NCBI GenBank assembly: GCA_002010305.1
Contig: MTND01000034.1
Span: 1 to 63,081 of the forward strand
Source of the DNA: Archaeoglobi archaeon JdFR-42
GTDB taxonomy: Archaea; Halobacteriota; Archaeoglobi; Archaeoglobales; JdFR-42
Length of the DNA: 63,081 bases
Direction of reading: 5' to 3'
Below are positions 38,107-47,010 of this stretch, piece by piece. The notes beneath the pieces were generated by a model that saw only the letters and a list, made by a program, of their open reading frames with translations, was not told the DNA's origin and ran no database searches. The position numbers and the translations under genes were made by a program. The stretch's first letter is position 1; each line of letters opens with the position of its first letter.

Positions 38107-38218
38107 CTCTCTTTTCTCTCTTTTTTATATTTATAAACCCTAGATATATCATATCATCTATTAGATTCCATTAGATTTAAGTATTTTAATAACTTTGATT
38201 TAATATATGATTTTTAGG

Positions 38219-38611
38219 ATGAGAGAGGATGGAATCACTCCAGTGGTGGGAGAGATACTGCTTGTGGTGATAGCTGTTATGGTTGCAGGAATTGTGGCTG
38301 CATTCGCCTTTGGCCTTGTACCAGATGTTAAAACACCCCCAGTTCCTGCTATTGGGGTGCTATTACCATCTGAAAATACTGTTGAACTAACCTTGCATAA
38401 CAAGGGTGGAGTAATAACCATAACTTCCGTCAAGATAACCTCTCCCATAAACGAGGATGTAGATCTGCAAACAATTGGAGATGGTGATGAGGAATGGGAT
38501 GTGGGCGAGACAATAACCCTCATAGATTCGAGTCTAGTACCTGGTGCAAGATTGGTAGTGGTAGCGAGTCTGGACGGGGATGATCGAGTTGTCTTAGATA
38601 TGACCCTATAA
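38219..38611 (+). CDS. Type IV pilin-like protein (Pilin_N/DUF1628)
   Basis: The protein of about 130 residues begins MREDGITPVVGEILLVVIAVMVAGIVAAFAFG, a class III prepilin signal with a charged leader, a likely prepilin-peptidase site after DG, and a hydrophobic helix used for pilus assembly. The rest is a beta-rich head (SLVPGARLVVVASLDGDDRVVLDMTL). I start at ATG 38219. A TTAATATATG box about 20-25 nt upstream suggests a leaderless mRNA. It encodes a surface filament or adhesion pilin. Confidence 0.85.
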   Translation: MREDGITPVVGEILLVVIAVMVAGIVAAFAFGLVPDVKTPPVPAIGVLLPSENTVELTLHNKGGVITITSVKITSPINEDVDLQTIGDGDEEWDVGETITLIDSSLVPGARLVVVASLDGDDRVVLDMTL

Positions 38612-38653
38612 AAATCAGAAAGTTTTTTAATTCTTTCTGTCAGGTTATTTACA

Positions 38654-39592
38654 ATGAGTGAGAATGGGGTAATTTATGTTGTGGGCCATAAGAGTCCCGA
38701 TACTGATTCAATCTGTTCTGCCATAGCCCTTGTACACTTACTTAACAGCCTCGGGTACGAAGCTGTTGCGTGCAGACAGGGAGAGCCAAACAATGAGACA
38801 AGATACGTTCTTAATAGATTTGGAGTTGAGGTACCGAATCTTTTGACTGATGGCAGCGGAAAAAAGGTATTTCTTGTGGACCATAGTGATGTTGCTCAAT
38901 CTCTCGATAACCTAGATAAAGCTGAAATATTTGGAATTATTGATCACCACAAGATTGGGGATGTGACGACTCCTCAACCCGTATATTTCTTGGCCCTTCC
39001 TGTTGGTTGCTCTTCAACTATTGTTGGGATGTTGTATGATTATTTCAATGTGGAAATACCGGAAAAAATTGCCGGAATCATGACATGTGCCATCCTTTCC
39101 GATACGGTTATTTTTAGGTCTGCCACCACCACTGAAAAAGACAAGGAAATAGCTAAAAAACTGGCTTATATTGCAGGGATTGATGACGTGGAAAAGCTTG
39201 GAGTTCAACTGTTCAAGGAAAAATCTGACATAGTACGTAAATCTCCTAGGGAAATACTACTTTCGGATTTTAAGGAGTTTGACTTTGCGGGATATAAGGT
39301 TGGAATTGGACAAGTTGAAGTAGTAAGTCTCTCTCTCCTTGACAATGTAAAAGATGCTCTCTTTGAAGAGATGAAGAGGTTAAAGGAGGAAAGTGGTTTT
39401 CATGGCATATTTTTCATGCTTACGGATATCATGCAGGAAGGCACCGAACTCATGGCAGTGGGAGCAAACCAAGAAATTTTTGAAAAAGCATTCGGAAAAC
39501 AGGTTGAAGGCAATTCAGTTTATCTGGAAGGTGTAATGTCGAGGAAGAAACAGGTGGTCCCCCCATTACAGAAAGCTTATGAAAGTCAGTAA
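38654..39592 (+). CDS. ppaC: Manganese-dependent inorganic pyrophosphatase (DHH family II)
   Basis: The 312-residue protein matches family II pyrophosphatase: VVGHKSPDTDSICSAIALV, FLVDHSD, IIDHHKIGDV, CAILSDTVIFRSATTT, and the C-terminal DHHA2 domain with SRKKQVVPPL. It hydrolyses pyrophosphate from biosynthesis. It is a single gene. Confidence 0.95.
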   Translation: MSENGVIYVVGHKSPDTDSICSAIALVHLLNSLGYEAVACRQGEPNNETRYVLNRFGVEVPNLLTDGSGKKVFLVDHSDVAQSLDNLDKAEIFGIIDHHKIGDVTTPQPVYFLALPVGCSSTIVGMLYDYFNVEIPEKIAGIMTCAILSDTVIFRSATTTEKDKEIAKKLAYIAGIDDVEKLGVQLFKEKSDIVRKSPREILLSDFKEFDFAGYKVGIGQVEVVSLSLLDNVKDALFEEMKRLKEESGFHGIFFMLTDIMQEGTELMAVGANQEIFEKAFGKQVEGNSVYLEGVMSRKKQVVPPLQKAYESQ

Positions 39593-39766
39593 TATGTGGG
39601 CGTAAAATGAGACATGTGATTCTCCAATAGTCATGTCTATCAAAAGTTTGGCTCCGCCCTCATATAGAAATTCAATGATTGCCCATCTCTTCTGTTTAGA
39701 TGAGATTAAAGGATATTGCTGATGTGAAACAGTGCTTTACAATAATAGAAAAACAAAAAGAAACGG
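39593..39766. other. Intergenic region between convergent genes
   Basis: The 174-nt region contains a 7-bp inverted repeat (arms AGACATG/CATGTCT, 15-nt spacer) near 39609-39637. I tested it by eye for C/D-box guide RNA signatures and found no convincing pair. Confidence 0.35.
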
Positions 39767-40870
39767 TTAGAGGTTCTCAGCCATAAACTGAACCATATCC
39801 TTAACATCGAGGTTTTCACTGTTCTCTTTCAGGTTGTAAACACAGAATGGGCAGGCAGAAAGGAATATATCTGCACCAGTATCTTCTGCTTCCTTGACTC
39901 TTTTTTTGGCGATACTTTCCGTCAGATCAGGAAAAGCCATCCTTACGCCCCCTCCTGCCCCACAGCACCAGGAACTCTGTTTTGCGTGTTCCATCTCAAC
40001 GATCTCTACTCCAAAAGCTTTGAGAACCTCTCTTGGGGCTTCATACTCTCCCATATGCCGTCCAAGATGGCAGGGGTCATGAAAAGTTACCTTCATGTTT
40101 ACTTCTTTATCGATCACCAGCTCTCCTTTTTTGATTCGATCTGCCAGATACTGGGATATATGCATCACTTCTATATCAAACTCCCGTGCTTTTATCGGAT
40201 AGTCTCCCTTAATGGTTTTGTAACACCCCGCACATGAAGTAACAACGATCTCTGCCCCAGTTTTTTCTGCAGTCTCTATCATTCTATCGATGTTGTGCTC
40301 AGCAGTGATTGGCTGATAACCTGTTCTGATTAATGGAGAGCCACAGCATTTCTGGTCGCGAACGAATGCCCAAGGTATGTTGAAAGCATCCATTACAGCC
40401 ACAGTGGATTTTGCTATATCATTAGTTCTGTAAGTGGGAGTACATCCGACAAAATACTGAACCTCAGCCTCTTCAGGCTCTTTGTATTCAGGCATCCACC
40501 AGTTTCTATCCTTATGTTCATCGTATGGGTTGCCCAGCCTCTCGACTCTCTCGTACATCTTTCTGTGAGATGTCAATCCTTTACCTGCATTGACTAGAAT
40601 GTTCCTAGTCATTTCCATTACTTCAGGAACCTTTGCTTTTGAAGGACAGACTTCGTAGCAATGTTTACAAGTTGTGCATGAGAAAATACTGTTTAATGCC
40701 GTCTCATTGGGCTCAAATCCATTTTTTATTATCTCTCCAGAGAGTATCATTCGGCCGCGAGAGCCAAAGTTATCCCATCCTACCACATCCAGAGTTGGAC
40801 AGACAGATCTGCATTTTCCACATCGTACACATTTAACTACTTCAGGAACACACGCTTCAATCATTTTCAT
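39767..40870 (-). CDS. Fe-S oxidoreductase, GlpC/HdrD-like (two 4Fe-4S and two CCG domains)
   Basis: The 367-residue protein has two N-terminal ferredoxin clusters (CVRCGKCRSVCP; CTTCKHCYEVCP) and two CCG domains (CCGSPLIRTGY and CCGAGGGVRMAFPD). This layout matches glycolate oxidase iron-sulfur subunits and HdrD. It is encoded directly after the FAD subunit below and should take electrons from it toward a membrane or heterodisulfide-type acceptor. Confidence 0.9.
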   Translation of the reverse strand: MKMIEACVPEVVKCVRCGKCRSVCPTLDVVGWDNFGSRGRMILSGEIIKNGFEPNETALNSIFSCTTCKHCYEVCPSKAKVPEVMEMTRNILVNAGKGLTSHRKMYERVERLGNPYDEHKDRNWWMPEYKEPEEAEVQYFVGCTPTYRTNDIAKSTVAVMDAFNIPWAFVRDQKCCGSPLIRTGYQPITAEHNIDRMIETAEKTGAEIVVTSCAGCYKTIKGDYPIKAREFDIEVMHISQYLADRIKKGELVIDKEVNMKVTFHDPCHLGRHMGEYEAPREVLKAFGVEIVEMEHAKQSSWCCGAGGGVRMAFPDLTESIAKKRVKEAEDTGADIFLSACPFCVYNLKENSENLDVKDMVQFMAENL

Positions 40871-40875
40871 CCCTC

Positions 40876-42264
40876 TTATAGTGCCATCTTCCCCGGATTC
40901 ATAATGTTATTCGGATCTAGGGCTTTTTTTATAACTCTCATGAGTTCCATGGCTTTTCCATGTTCTGCTTCCATAAAACGAGCCCTTGCTATTCCTATTC
41001 CATGTTCGCCAGTTGTAGTGCCTCCCATTTCTAATGCAGCCGTTTGTATCTCTTCCGATACTTTCCACAACTTATCCCACTCATCATCATCTAGGACATT
41101 AATCACAAGGGCTGGATGTAGATTTCCAGAGCCAATGTGACCAAAGGTTACAATGTTCATACCATATTTCTTTCCTATTTCCCGAATTTTTAGAAGAATT
41201 TTCGGTACATTTGTAATGGGTACAGTGATATCTTCTGCTTCATACACCCTTGTGCAATCTGGATTTAGGGCCGTAGTGGCAGCACCTACAACAGCTCGTG
41301 CAGCCCATAGTTCGTCAAATCTTTCCTTTGATGTGGCTATATCTACTTTAACTGCCCCTGTGTTTTTACATACTTCTTCTATTCTTGCCGCTTCTTCCCG
41401 TATTCCTGCGGGAGTCCCATCCACTTCAAACAGAAGTAATGCTTCGACAATGGGAATATCTAGATTTGGTCGATAGGTTTTGACGGCTTCAAGGGCACTT
41501 CTGTCCAGGATCTCCAGGCCAGAGGGAACGATTCCAGCAGCAAAGGTGTTAACTACAGCGTTTCCTGCTTTTTCAAGATCATCAAAAGCTGCTAGAACAA
41601 GAGCTTTTGCTTGAGGCATGGGCAGTATTTTCAGTCTAGCTTTGGTGATTATACCAAGGGTCCCTTCAGCCCCCACAAACAATCGCGGGAGGTCATATCC
41701 ACTGGCACTTTTTGGGGCTTTCGAACCCACAGTTACGATTTCACCAGAAGGGAGAACTATTTCAAGTTGCATCACATAGTCTCTTGTAACACCGTATTTT
41801 ACCGATCTCATCCCGCTTCCACCGTTGGAAATAAGACCACCTATGGTGGCCATATCTGTACTTCCCGGGTCTACGGGAAAAAAATATCCAAGTTTTGCTA
41901 GTTCTTTATTTAGGGTTGCATGCACCACTCCTGGCTCGACAACCACTTGTAAGTTTGCTGTATCAATTTCAAGTATTCTATTAAGTCTTGTCAGTTCAAT
42001 CACAATACCTCCATTGACCGGAACCGCACCTCCAGCAGCCCCACTCCCCGCTCCCCTAGGGATAACCGGTATTTTGTACTGGTTGGCGAGTTTCACTATT
42101 TCAGCTATTTCTTCGGGAGTGCCAGGCCTTACAACGAAATCTGGTCTTCCTTTATAGGGACTAACATCATAAGAATAAACCCTCAAAACCGCTTCATCCA
42201 TTGAAGCATTTTCTTCCCCTACAATAGATTTCAGCTTGTCAAAAATCTCTGCTTTATCGACCAT
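40876..42264 (-). CDS. glcD: FAD-linked oxidase GlcD family (D-lactate/glycolate dehydrogenase-like)
   Basis: The 462-residue protein has the PP-loop FAD-binding domain (PVIPRGAGSGAAGGAVPVNGGIVIELTRLNRI; GYFFPVDPGSTDMATIGGLISNGGSGMRSVKYG) and the C-terminal FAD-oxidase domain with FGHIGSGNLHP and TTGEHGIGIARARFME. It oxidises a 2-hydroxyacid such as D-lactate or glycolate. It forms an operon with the Fe-S partner 5 nt downstream. Confidence 0.92.
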   Translation of the reverse strand: MVDKAEIFDKLKSIVGEENASMDEAVLRVYSYDVSPYKGRPDFVVRPGTPEEIAEIVKLANQYKIPVIPRGAGSGAAGGAVPVNGGIVIELTRLNRILEIDTANLQVVVEPGVVHATLNKELAKLGYFFPVDPGSTDMATIGGLISNGGSGMRSVKYGVTRDYVMQLEIVLPSGEIVTVGSKAPKSASGYDLPRLFVGAEGTLGIITKARLKILPMPQAKALVLAAFDDLEKAGNAVVNTFAAGIVPSGLEILDRSALEAVKTYRPNLDIPIVEALLLFEVDGTPAGIREEAARIEEVCKNTGAVKVDIATSKERFDELWAARAVVGAATTALNPDCTRVYEAEDITVPITNVPKILLKIREIGKKYGMNIVTFGHIGSGNLHPALVINVLDDDEWDKLWKVSEEIQTAALEMGGTTTGEHGIGIARARFMEAEHGKAMELMRVIKKALDPNNIMNPGKMAL

Positions 42265-42358
42265 CCCATCACCTTACGGGCTAATTAATGCCATCAGATA
42301 TTTAATAATATTCTTTTCACGATTTTCCTTAAACCATATCATCATTTTTTTTAATTAA

Positions 42359-43417
42359 TTATCTTATCAAGGAAAGAACATCTTTAATCTGCCCATCAGT
42401 TTTAATGGATGTCCCAGAAAATCTGGTTCTTGAGGCATGGAATCCCATATCTGATAGCCCCTGAATGATTTGCGAAATTTTTGGAACACTTTTACCTGCT
42501 AATTTGCCCAGATAATGTATATCGTAGTGGAAAGGAACATCTAGTTCTTGAAGAATTAATAGGAGGAGTTTTTTATACTCTTTTTCACCCTCCTGATCTG
42601 CTAGTTTAATAGCGTCCGATACAATGGACTCATCTTCCAGTTTCCCTGTCCATACTGGACCACTTCTTCGTAATTTGGACCCACAGATACATCTTTCTGG
42701 CCACTCTTCGTCCATTAACGAAATACAGGTTCTGTAACCACAGTTAAAGCAGTGAAATATGAATCCTAAGTTATTGAAGGTTTCATTGGCTTTTTTTACT
42801 TTTTTTTGAATGGAAATATGCACTCTGAAATAATGTTCTTTCGTCCATGCAAGCAGAATATCCATGCCTTTCTCATGTTTTGCAAGTTCTCGACCAATCT
42901 TCCCAATAAGGATACGCAAACCGTTTTCTAGATAATAGTCTGTTTTAAGTGGAATTGCATCATATTTTCTCAAACATGGAAATGTATAAGTTCCACACAA
43001 AGGTGCTGTATCTGTAGCTGTAACTGAAAGGTATCGCAGAGCAGATCTTCCAGCTTTATCAAGATATTCTACAGGACTGCCAAAAGGATCTATATCTACC
43101 CAATCATAAAAATCTCTAAGCATAAGTGCATTTATATCTTCGTTTCGTATCATACATTTGACTTTATTCAGGGCACAGTTCTCCTGTATCGTGCTGAATG
43201 CTATTGGATCTCTATCATTCAGAGTCACGTCCCATCCTAGTTCCAGAGCCACACGAATCCCTCTAACACCACAGGCAGAAAGGCCATCTAGATATCTCAG
43301 GTCTTTTTCACCAGTGGCTTTCATCAGGAGTATATCCATATCTCGGCAGAAAGTCATTCGGGGGTTGTAAAAAACACCTTCGGGTATCTTCAGTTTTGCC
43401 AGTCCTTCTAAAATCAC
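42359..43417 (-). CDS. trm1: tRNA (guanine26-N2)-dimethyltransferase
   Basis: The 352-residue protein has EGVFYNPRMTFCRDM near the N-terminus, motif I YLDGLSACGVRGIRVALE, DVTLNDRDPIAF, the catalytic DIDPFGSP, SVTATDTAPLCGTYTFPCLRKY, and a zinc element (CFNCGYR and CICGSK). Trm1 makes m2,2G26 in tRNAs. It is 20 nt downstream of the THEP1 gene. Confidence 0.95.
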   Translation of the reverse strand: MILEGLAKLKIPEGVFYNPRMTFCRDMDILLMKATGEKDLRYLDGLSACGVRGIRVALELGWDVTLNDRDPIAFSTIQENCALNKVKCMIRNEDINALMLRDFYDWVDIDPFGSPVEYLDKAGRSALRYLSVTATDTAPLCGTYTFPCLRKYDAIPLKTDYYLENGLRILIGKIGRELAKHEKGMDILLAWTKEHYFRVHISIQKKVKKANETFNNLGFIFHCFNCGYRTCISLMDEEWPERCICGSKLRRSGPVWTGKLEDESIVSDAIKLADQEGEKEYKKLLLLILQELDVPFHYDIHYLGKLAGKSVPKISQIIQGLSDMGFHASRTRFSGTSIKTDGQIKDVLSLIR

Positions 43418-43437
43418 TCTAACCCTCCATGAGTCTT

Positions 43438-43995
43438 CTAACTATCTGAATTGGTAACGTATCCCCGATTATCAAAAGTTATCTCAACTGGTGGGTATAC
43501 CTGCCTCAAGTATTTTAACAAGGGGTGATTGCTTTTTCTGTGGATAGTGAGGAGAGCAGATTTATCAGAGTCAATGAGCTGGTAGATGGATTTCTCGAAT
43601 TCTCGGCTTCGTAGCTCCATAGGGCCTACTTCGTCTACTATAACGATATCAGAAAAAAGGATACCACTAACAATCGCCTTCACACCAAGATTCCTGATAC
43701 CATCGAGATTTACTCCATACTTTCCCACTTTCACTGAAGACTTAAGGGATATGTGAGCAAGAATCTCTTTATTGTCAGTAATGAGGTCTACCATAACAAA
43801 ACCTGTTCTTTTACCTTTTTCCCTTATTTCATTGGTAATAAAACCACCCACAGATACCTCAGGTTTAGTATTTTGCAGTATCTCGATTACTTTTTTGCAT
43901 AATGTGGTTTTTCCGATGCCAGGTGCTCCAGTTACGGTTATTATGGTGCTGTTTGGTCTATTCCAGGTTACAGGTTTCACTCTTTTTTCTGTCAT
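43438..43995 (-). CDS. THEP1-type NTPase
   Basis: The 185-residue P-loop NTPase has Walker A VTGAPGIGKTTL, a Walker B-like ILFSDIVIVDEVGPMELRS, GGFITNEIREKGKRTGF and ALLTIHRKSNHP. The THEP1/NTPCR family hydrolyses nucleotide triphosphates and may act on RNA, but its cellular role is unsettled. It is upstream of trm1. Confidence 0.9.
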   Translation of the reverse strand: MTEKRVKPVTWNRPNSTIITVTGAPGIGKTTLCKKVIEILQNTKPEVSVGGFITNEIREKGKRTGFVMVDLITDNKEILAHISLKSSVKVGKYGVNLDGIRNLGVKAIVSGILFSDIVIVDEVGPMELRSREFEKSIYQLIDSDKSALLTIHRKSNHPLLKYLRQVYPPVEITFDNRGYVTNSDS

Positions 43996-44014
43996 TCTCT
44001 ATGTTACTGGATGC

Positions 44015-44941
44015 CTACCATTTATATGATTTATTGGATGCGAAGAGGATATGTTTGAAGTATCCAGCAAGGATGGACAAAATGGGCATTTCCACTACCA
44101 CAGCCATGGCGATGATCAAAGGAACTATAGGGGATTGGAATACCATTATAGCAATAGCGATTGCTAATGGACTGTTTCTGGCAATGGTTGTGAAGGTAAG
44201 CAGAACGTATTTCTCATAAGGCATATTCTTTGAAGCAATCAGTTTTGTGATCAGGAATATCAATATGAAGAATACCGGAACAGTAGTAAAAACCGGGATT
44301 ACAAGGTTTACATCTGTGAGAAGTGTGTTTCCATAGTCAGCAAAGATGAAGAAAAGAAGAGGGACAAGCACGGGAACTTGGAGTTTTTCAGAAAGCCACT
44401 CGGATCTAATGGGATTGATCCATCTCATTATAGATGCTATTAAGAAGGGTAAGATTAAAAATAGCATAATAGTTTTTAATATGATCGCCGGGTCAAAAAG
44501 AAATGTACTATAATAAGACAGTAATAGCATTAATAAAAGAAGCTGCATAAAAAGGTTGATGGGTGTTACGATAATCCCGAGAGCCACATCCCCTTTTGCT
44601 ATTTTCGTATAACTTAAAAACCAGTCGGTGCAGGGTGTAAAGAGATACATGAGAAGCCCTAATCTAACCAGATTGTTTTCTATAGGAAACACCAGTATCA
44701 GTGCGATACCAGGAATAATGAGAAAGTTGATTAACAGGACAGTTTTTATAAATCTCCATTCCTGAAGGGCTTGCTGAAGAGCTCTGAATGAGATGGATAG
44801 CATGATGGATATCATTAGAATAAAGAGTGTAACTTTGATCATAAAATCAAAGGATCTGTTCAGTCCACCAAGGCTTGCGAGTATACCTATAAAAATACTT
44901 GATAAGATAATAATTTCATGATAATGTCTTTTTAGAATCAC
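44015..44941 (-). CDS. BASS/ACR3-like sodium-coupled or arsenite transporter
   Basis: The 308-residue integral membrane protein has about ten helices. The segment PCTDWFLSYTKIAKGDVALGIIVTPIN is like the ACR3/SBF transporter core (a TxxxxxxxxGD-type crossover). Members move arsenite or organic anions. No arsenate reductase or ArsR gene is adjacent, so the substrate remains open. Confidence 0.78.
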   Translation of the reverse strand: MILKRHYHEIIILSSIFIGILASLGGLNRSFDFMIKVTLFILMISIMLSISFRALQQALQEWRFIKTVLLINFLIIPGIALILVFPIENNLVRLGLLMYLFTPCTDWFLSYTKIAKGDVALGIIVTPINLFMQLLLLMLLLSYYSTFLFDPAIILKTIMLFLILPFLIASIMRWINPIRSEWLSEKLQVPVLVPLLFFIFADYGNTLLTDVNLVIPVFTTVPVFFILIFLITKLIASKNMPYEKYVLLTFTTIARNSPLAIAIAIMVFQSPIVPLIIAMAVVVEMPILSILAGYFKHILFASNKSYKW

Positions 44942-45039
44942 CGGATTACCTCTTCTTCTTTGCTTATTAAATTTATGAGTGATATAAGGGGAAAATTTTT
45001 ATCCAAGTTGTTTTACCCTTATGGGTGGAGGTGCAAGAG

Positions 45040-45267
45040 TTGAAAGAGAAGATTGAAGAAGTGCTCGAAAATGAAATACGCCCCGGTCTTAGAATGGATG
45101 GTGGCGACATCAGACTTCTGGATGTAGATGAGGAAAATGGAGTTGTTAGGGTGCAGCTCATGGGTCACTGCATGGGGTGTCCGATGTCACAGCTCACCAT
45201 GATGGGTTTTGTTGAAAGAGTTCTCAAAGAAAAAGTACCTGGGGTTAAAGAAGTAGTTGCTGTGTAA
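45040..45267 (+). CDS. NifU C-terminal-like Fe-S scaffold protein
   Basis: About 75 residues with the NifU_C signature RPGLRMDGGDIRLLDVD and the cluster-binding pair in GHCMGCPMSQLTM. I start at TTG 45040 because GGAGGTG lies 6 nt upstream and MKEKIEEVLE matches family N-termini; GTG 45025 is the alternative. It donates or carries a [4Fe-4S] cluster. Confidence 0.88.
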   Translation: MKEKIEEVLENEIRPGLRMDGGDIRLLDVDEENGVVRVQLMGHCMGCPMSQLTMMGFVERVLKEKVPGVKEVVAV

Positions 45268-45297
45268 GCCATGGTAATCTTTATCTTTTGGAAAGTT

Positions 45298-45528
45298 ATC
45301 AGGTTACCTGAGAGCAGATATTGCCAGGCAAAATGAGGTGACCCCATCTCATGAAACGCTATCGTTTCATCAGGAATGCAGTATTGTAATGCTATGCATT
45401 ACAACTTATCAACTCCTGTTGACAATATCTTCGATACTGCCATATAAGAATGGTAGTATAAAGACATAAGCAACATGCAGTAAGGGCGCATCGTAATACT
45501 TCATTGCGAATCAAACGAGTGCGTTTGA
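45298..45528. repeat. String of nine short hairpins upstream of tRNA-Ser
   Basis: Nine inverted repeats with loops of 1-6 nt follow one another. Arms and positions: TCAGG/CCTGA 45299-45311; TTGCC/GGCAA 45321-45331; ATGAGGTG/CATCTCAT 45333-45352 (one G-T); ATGAAACG/CGTTTCAT 45351-45370; TTGTAATGC/GCATTACAA 45384-45404; TCAAC/GTTGA 45409-45422; ATACTGCCAT/ATGGTAGTAT 45434-45459 (one G-T); TCGTAAT/ATTGCGA 45491-45509 (one G-T); TCAAACG/CGTTTGA 45511-45528. The sequences differ but symmetry is kept, which suggests selection for RNA or cruciform structure. No ORF of note lies here. Confidence 0.7.
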
Positions 45529-45541
45529 GTTTGAAGAAAAT

Positions 45542-45626
45542 GCCGAGGTGGCCGAGTGGACTAAGGCGCAGGCCTGGAGAGCCTGTGTCCCCCTGGGACG
45601 CAAGGGTTCAAATCCCTTCCTCGGCG
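45542..45626 (+). tRNA. tRNA-Ser (GGA), provirus integration target
   Basis: The 85-nt class II tRNA has acceptor GCCGAGG/CCTCGGC, discriminator G73 (serine identity), anticodon stem CAGGC/GCCTG with anticodon GGA at 45576-45578, a long variable arm (GTCCC/GGGAC), and T loop TTCAAAT. CCA is not encoded. The integrase reading frame begins inside it and runs out of its 3' end. Confidence 0.96.
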
Positions 45627-46447
45627 CTCTTTCATGGACGGAGGAAGATGTAAATCACTTCCTCCTCCCATTACAGTTATCTGGTATAACAGAAGAGCAA
45701 ATTAAAGCTATTAAACGAAGATTAACGAGATTTTCTGAGGGTGTAAATTATCAATTAGACTATAACGAGATTATTATTTATATAAACAAAATTAAAAAAC
45801 AATATGCTCATGAGACATTCAGGAAACATATGATAGATATAAAAAGATTTTTAAAATACCTTGGAGTGGATTTTGCTGACCAAATAAAGATTCCTAAACC
45901 CCCAAAATACCGAAAACGTGTTGTTAAAGTCTCACATTTATTGGACTTATTCAGAGAGATCGATGAGAAAATCCATAATACACTATTACATTCTCGTATT
46001 CGTGCTGCTCTTCTGCTTAGTGCAACATCTGGATTACGACCTCTCGAGCTTTACAAATTAAACCTGCGATATGTGGATCTTGAGGAACGGATGATAAAAA
46101 TATCAGCAGAGATGAGCAAAACAAATCTTGAACGTGTAATTTATTTCAATAAGGAATCGGAAAAAACGTTAGAGGAATACTTATCTCTTGATCCTAATCC
46201 CTCTTTCACATTTTCACGTTTACGTGATGGATTTGAACGACTTGATAATGATCTGAGGATGAATCATATGAGGAAATTCTTTTCTCAGCAATCTGATCGA
46301 TTAGGCATGCCCACTGCGATAAAGAAGTTATTAATGGGTCATGAATTGGAACAGGATATTGATCTAATGCATTACGACTTCCAGGATGATGAAGATCTGA
46401 AAAAAATATATGATCGCTATTGGAGAGAGTTTAGGATTCTTGAATGA
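45548..46447 (+). CDS. int: Tyrosine recombinase (provirus integrase), frame open through tRNA-Ser
   Basis: The catalytic domain has R in ATSGLRPLELY, K in EMSKTNLERV, an N-x-x-R box (MNHMRKFFSQ, with Asn in place of the usual His), GH in LLMGHELEQ, and candidate nucleophiles in LMHYDFQ and KIYDRYW. The SAM-like core-binding domain occupies about residues 45-130. There is no ATG, GTG or TTG between the tRNA end and the Met of HMIDIKRF (near 45830), inside the core domain, so the native N-terminus must come from within or before the att site. In the circular virus another start would be joined here, as in SSV-type integrases. Confidence 0.9.
   Translation: MAEWTKAQAWRACVPLGRKGSNPFLGALSWTEEDVNHFLLPLQLSGITEEQIKAIKRRLTRFSEGVNYQLDYNEIIIYINKIKKQYAHETFRKHMIDIKRFLKYLGVDFADQIKIPKPPKYRKRVVKVSHLLDLFREIDEKIHNTLLHSRIRAALLLSATSGLRPLELYKLNLRYVDLEERMIKISAEMSKTNLERVIYFNKESEKTLEEYLSLDPNPSFTFSRLRDGFERLDNDLRMNHMRKFFSQQSDRLGMPTAIKKLLMGHELEQDIDLMHYDFQDDEDLKKIYDRYWREFRILE
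45580..45626 (+). other. Left attachment site (3' part of tRNA-Ser), boundaries approximate
   Basis: The integrase gene starts within tRNA-Ser and lies on the 3' side, so the att core must be inside the tRNA 3' half or its end. The exact core can only be set by comparison with the right junction outside the window. Confidence 0.5.
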
Positions 46448-46450
46448 TCT

Positions 46451-46957
46451 TTATTTCCTCTCTATTTCACCAGTTCCAGGATAGAAAACTAATTCCACTG
46501 TTAAGCTGGGTTCGAACAGATTATAAGATTTCAACTCTACTTTTTCAGGTTTACAGAAGAATTTAACAGTAGCATACTTACTTGGCAATATAGTAACTTC
46601 TTCTTCTCTCTCTTCTTCTTTAATTTCAGGACAGTTCTCAACTCTTGCTCGAACTCTTATGGGATCTCTTGAGTAATTAGTTAACCCGATGACAGTTTTT
46701 GGTTCACCGTTATCAGTTTCTGGTTTATCCTTCTCATGCAGTTGCGGGAGAAAATTCGGAGCTCTTTCAAGTGCAAGCAATTCAATTTGTTTCATAGATA
46801 TTCGTGCTTGGAAGAATAGAATAAGCATGATCGTTATAGAGCCCCCTATGAACATAAATAGCTCTTTACCCCATTTAATAAAAAATGGAGATGCTAAAAC
46901 TAAAATTAATATTATGACTCCTATTAAACCTTCAAGTCTTTTTAGTTCTCTAACCAT
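46451..46957 (-). CDS. Provirus membrane protein with cytosolic beta domain
   Basis: The 168-residue protein has two hydrophobic helices (LIGVIILILVLASPFFI and LFMFIGGSITIMLILFF, residues 10-50) and a C-terminal domain with strands (TVIGLTNYSRDPIRVRARVEN; LTVELVFYPG) like an Ig-type fold. I do not recognise a family. It is convergent with int, ending 4 nt from it. Confidence 0.6.
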   Translation of the reverse strand: MVRELKRLEGLIGVIILILVLASPFFIKWGKELFMFIGGSITIMLILFFQARISMKQIELLALERAPNFLPQLHEKDKPETDNGEPKTVIGLTNYSRDPIRVRARVENCPEIKEEEREEEVTILPSKYATVKFFCKPEKVELKSYNLFEPSLTVELVFYPGTGEIERK

Positions 46958-47010
46958 GTTGAATTATTATGGAGATCTACATTTTTAAAACTTCTCAATT
47001 TTAAATCGAA

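Noticed and set aside
39640-39730. C/D-box-like guide RNA between convergent genes
   Set aside because: The C and C' boxes lack the second GA needed for a kink-turn.
45940-45965. Eighth GTCYA promoter inside int (minus strand)
   Set aside because: It lacks the T-rich box and is explained by the codons of integrase.
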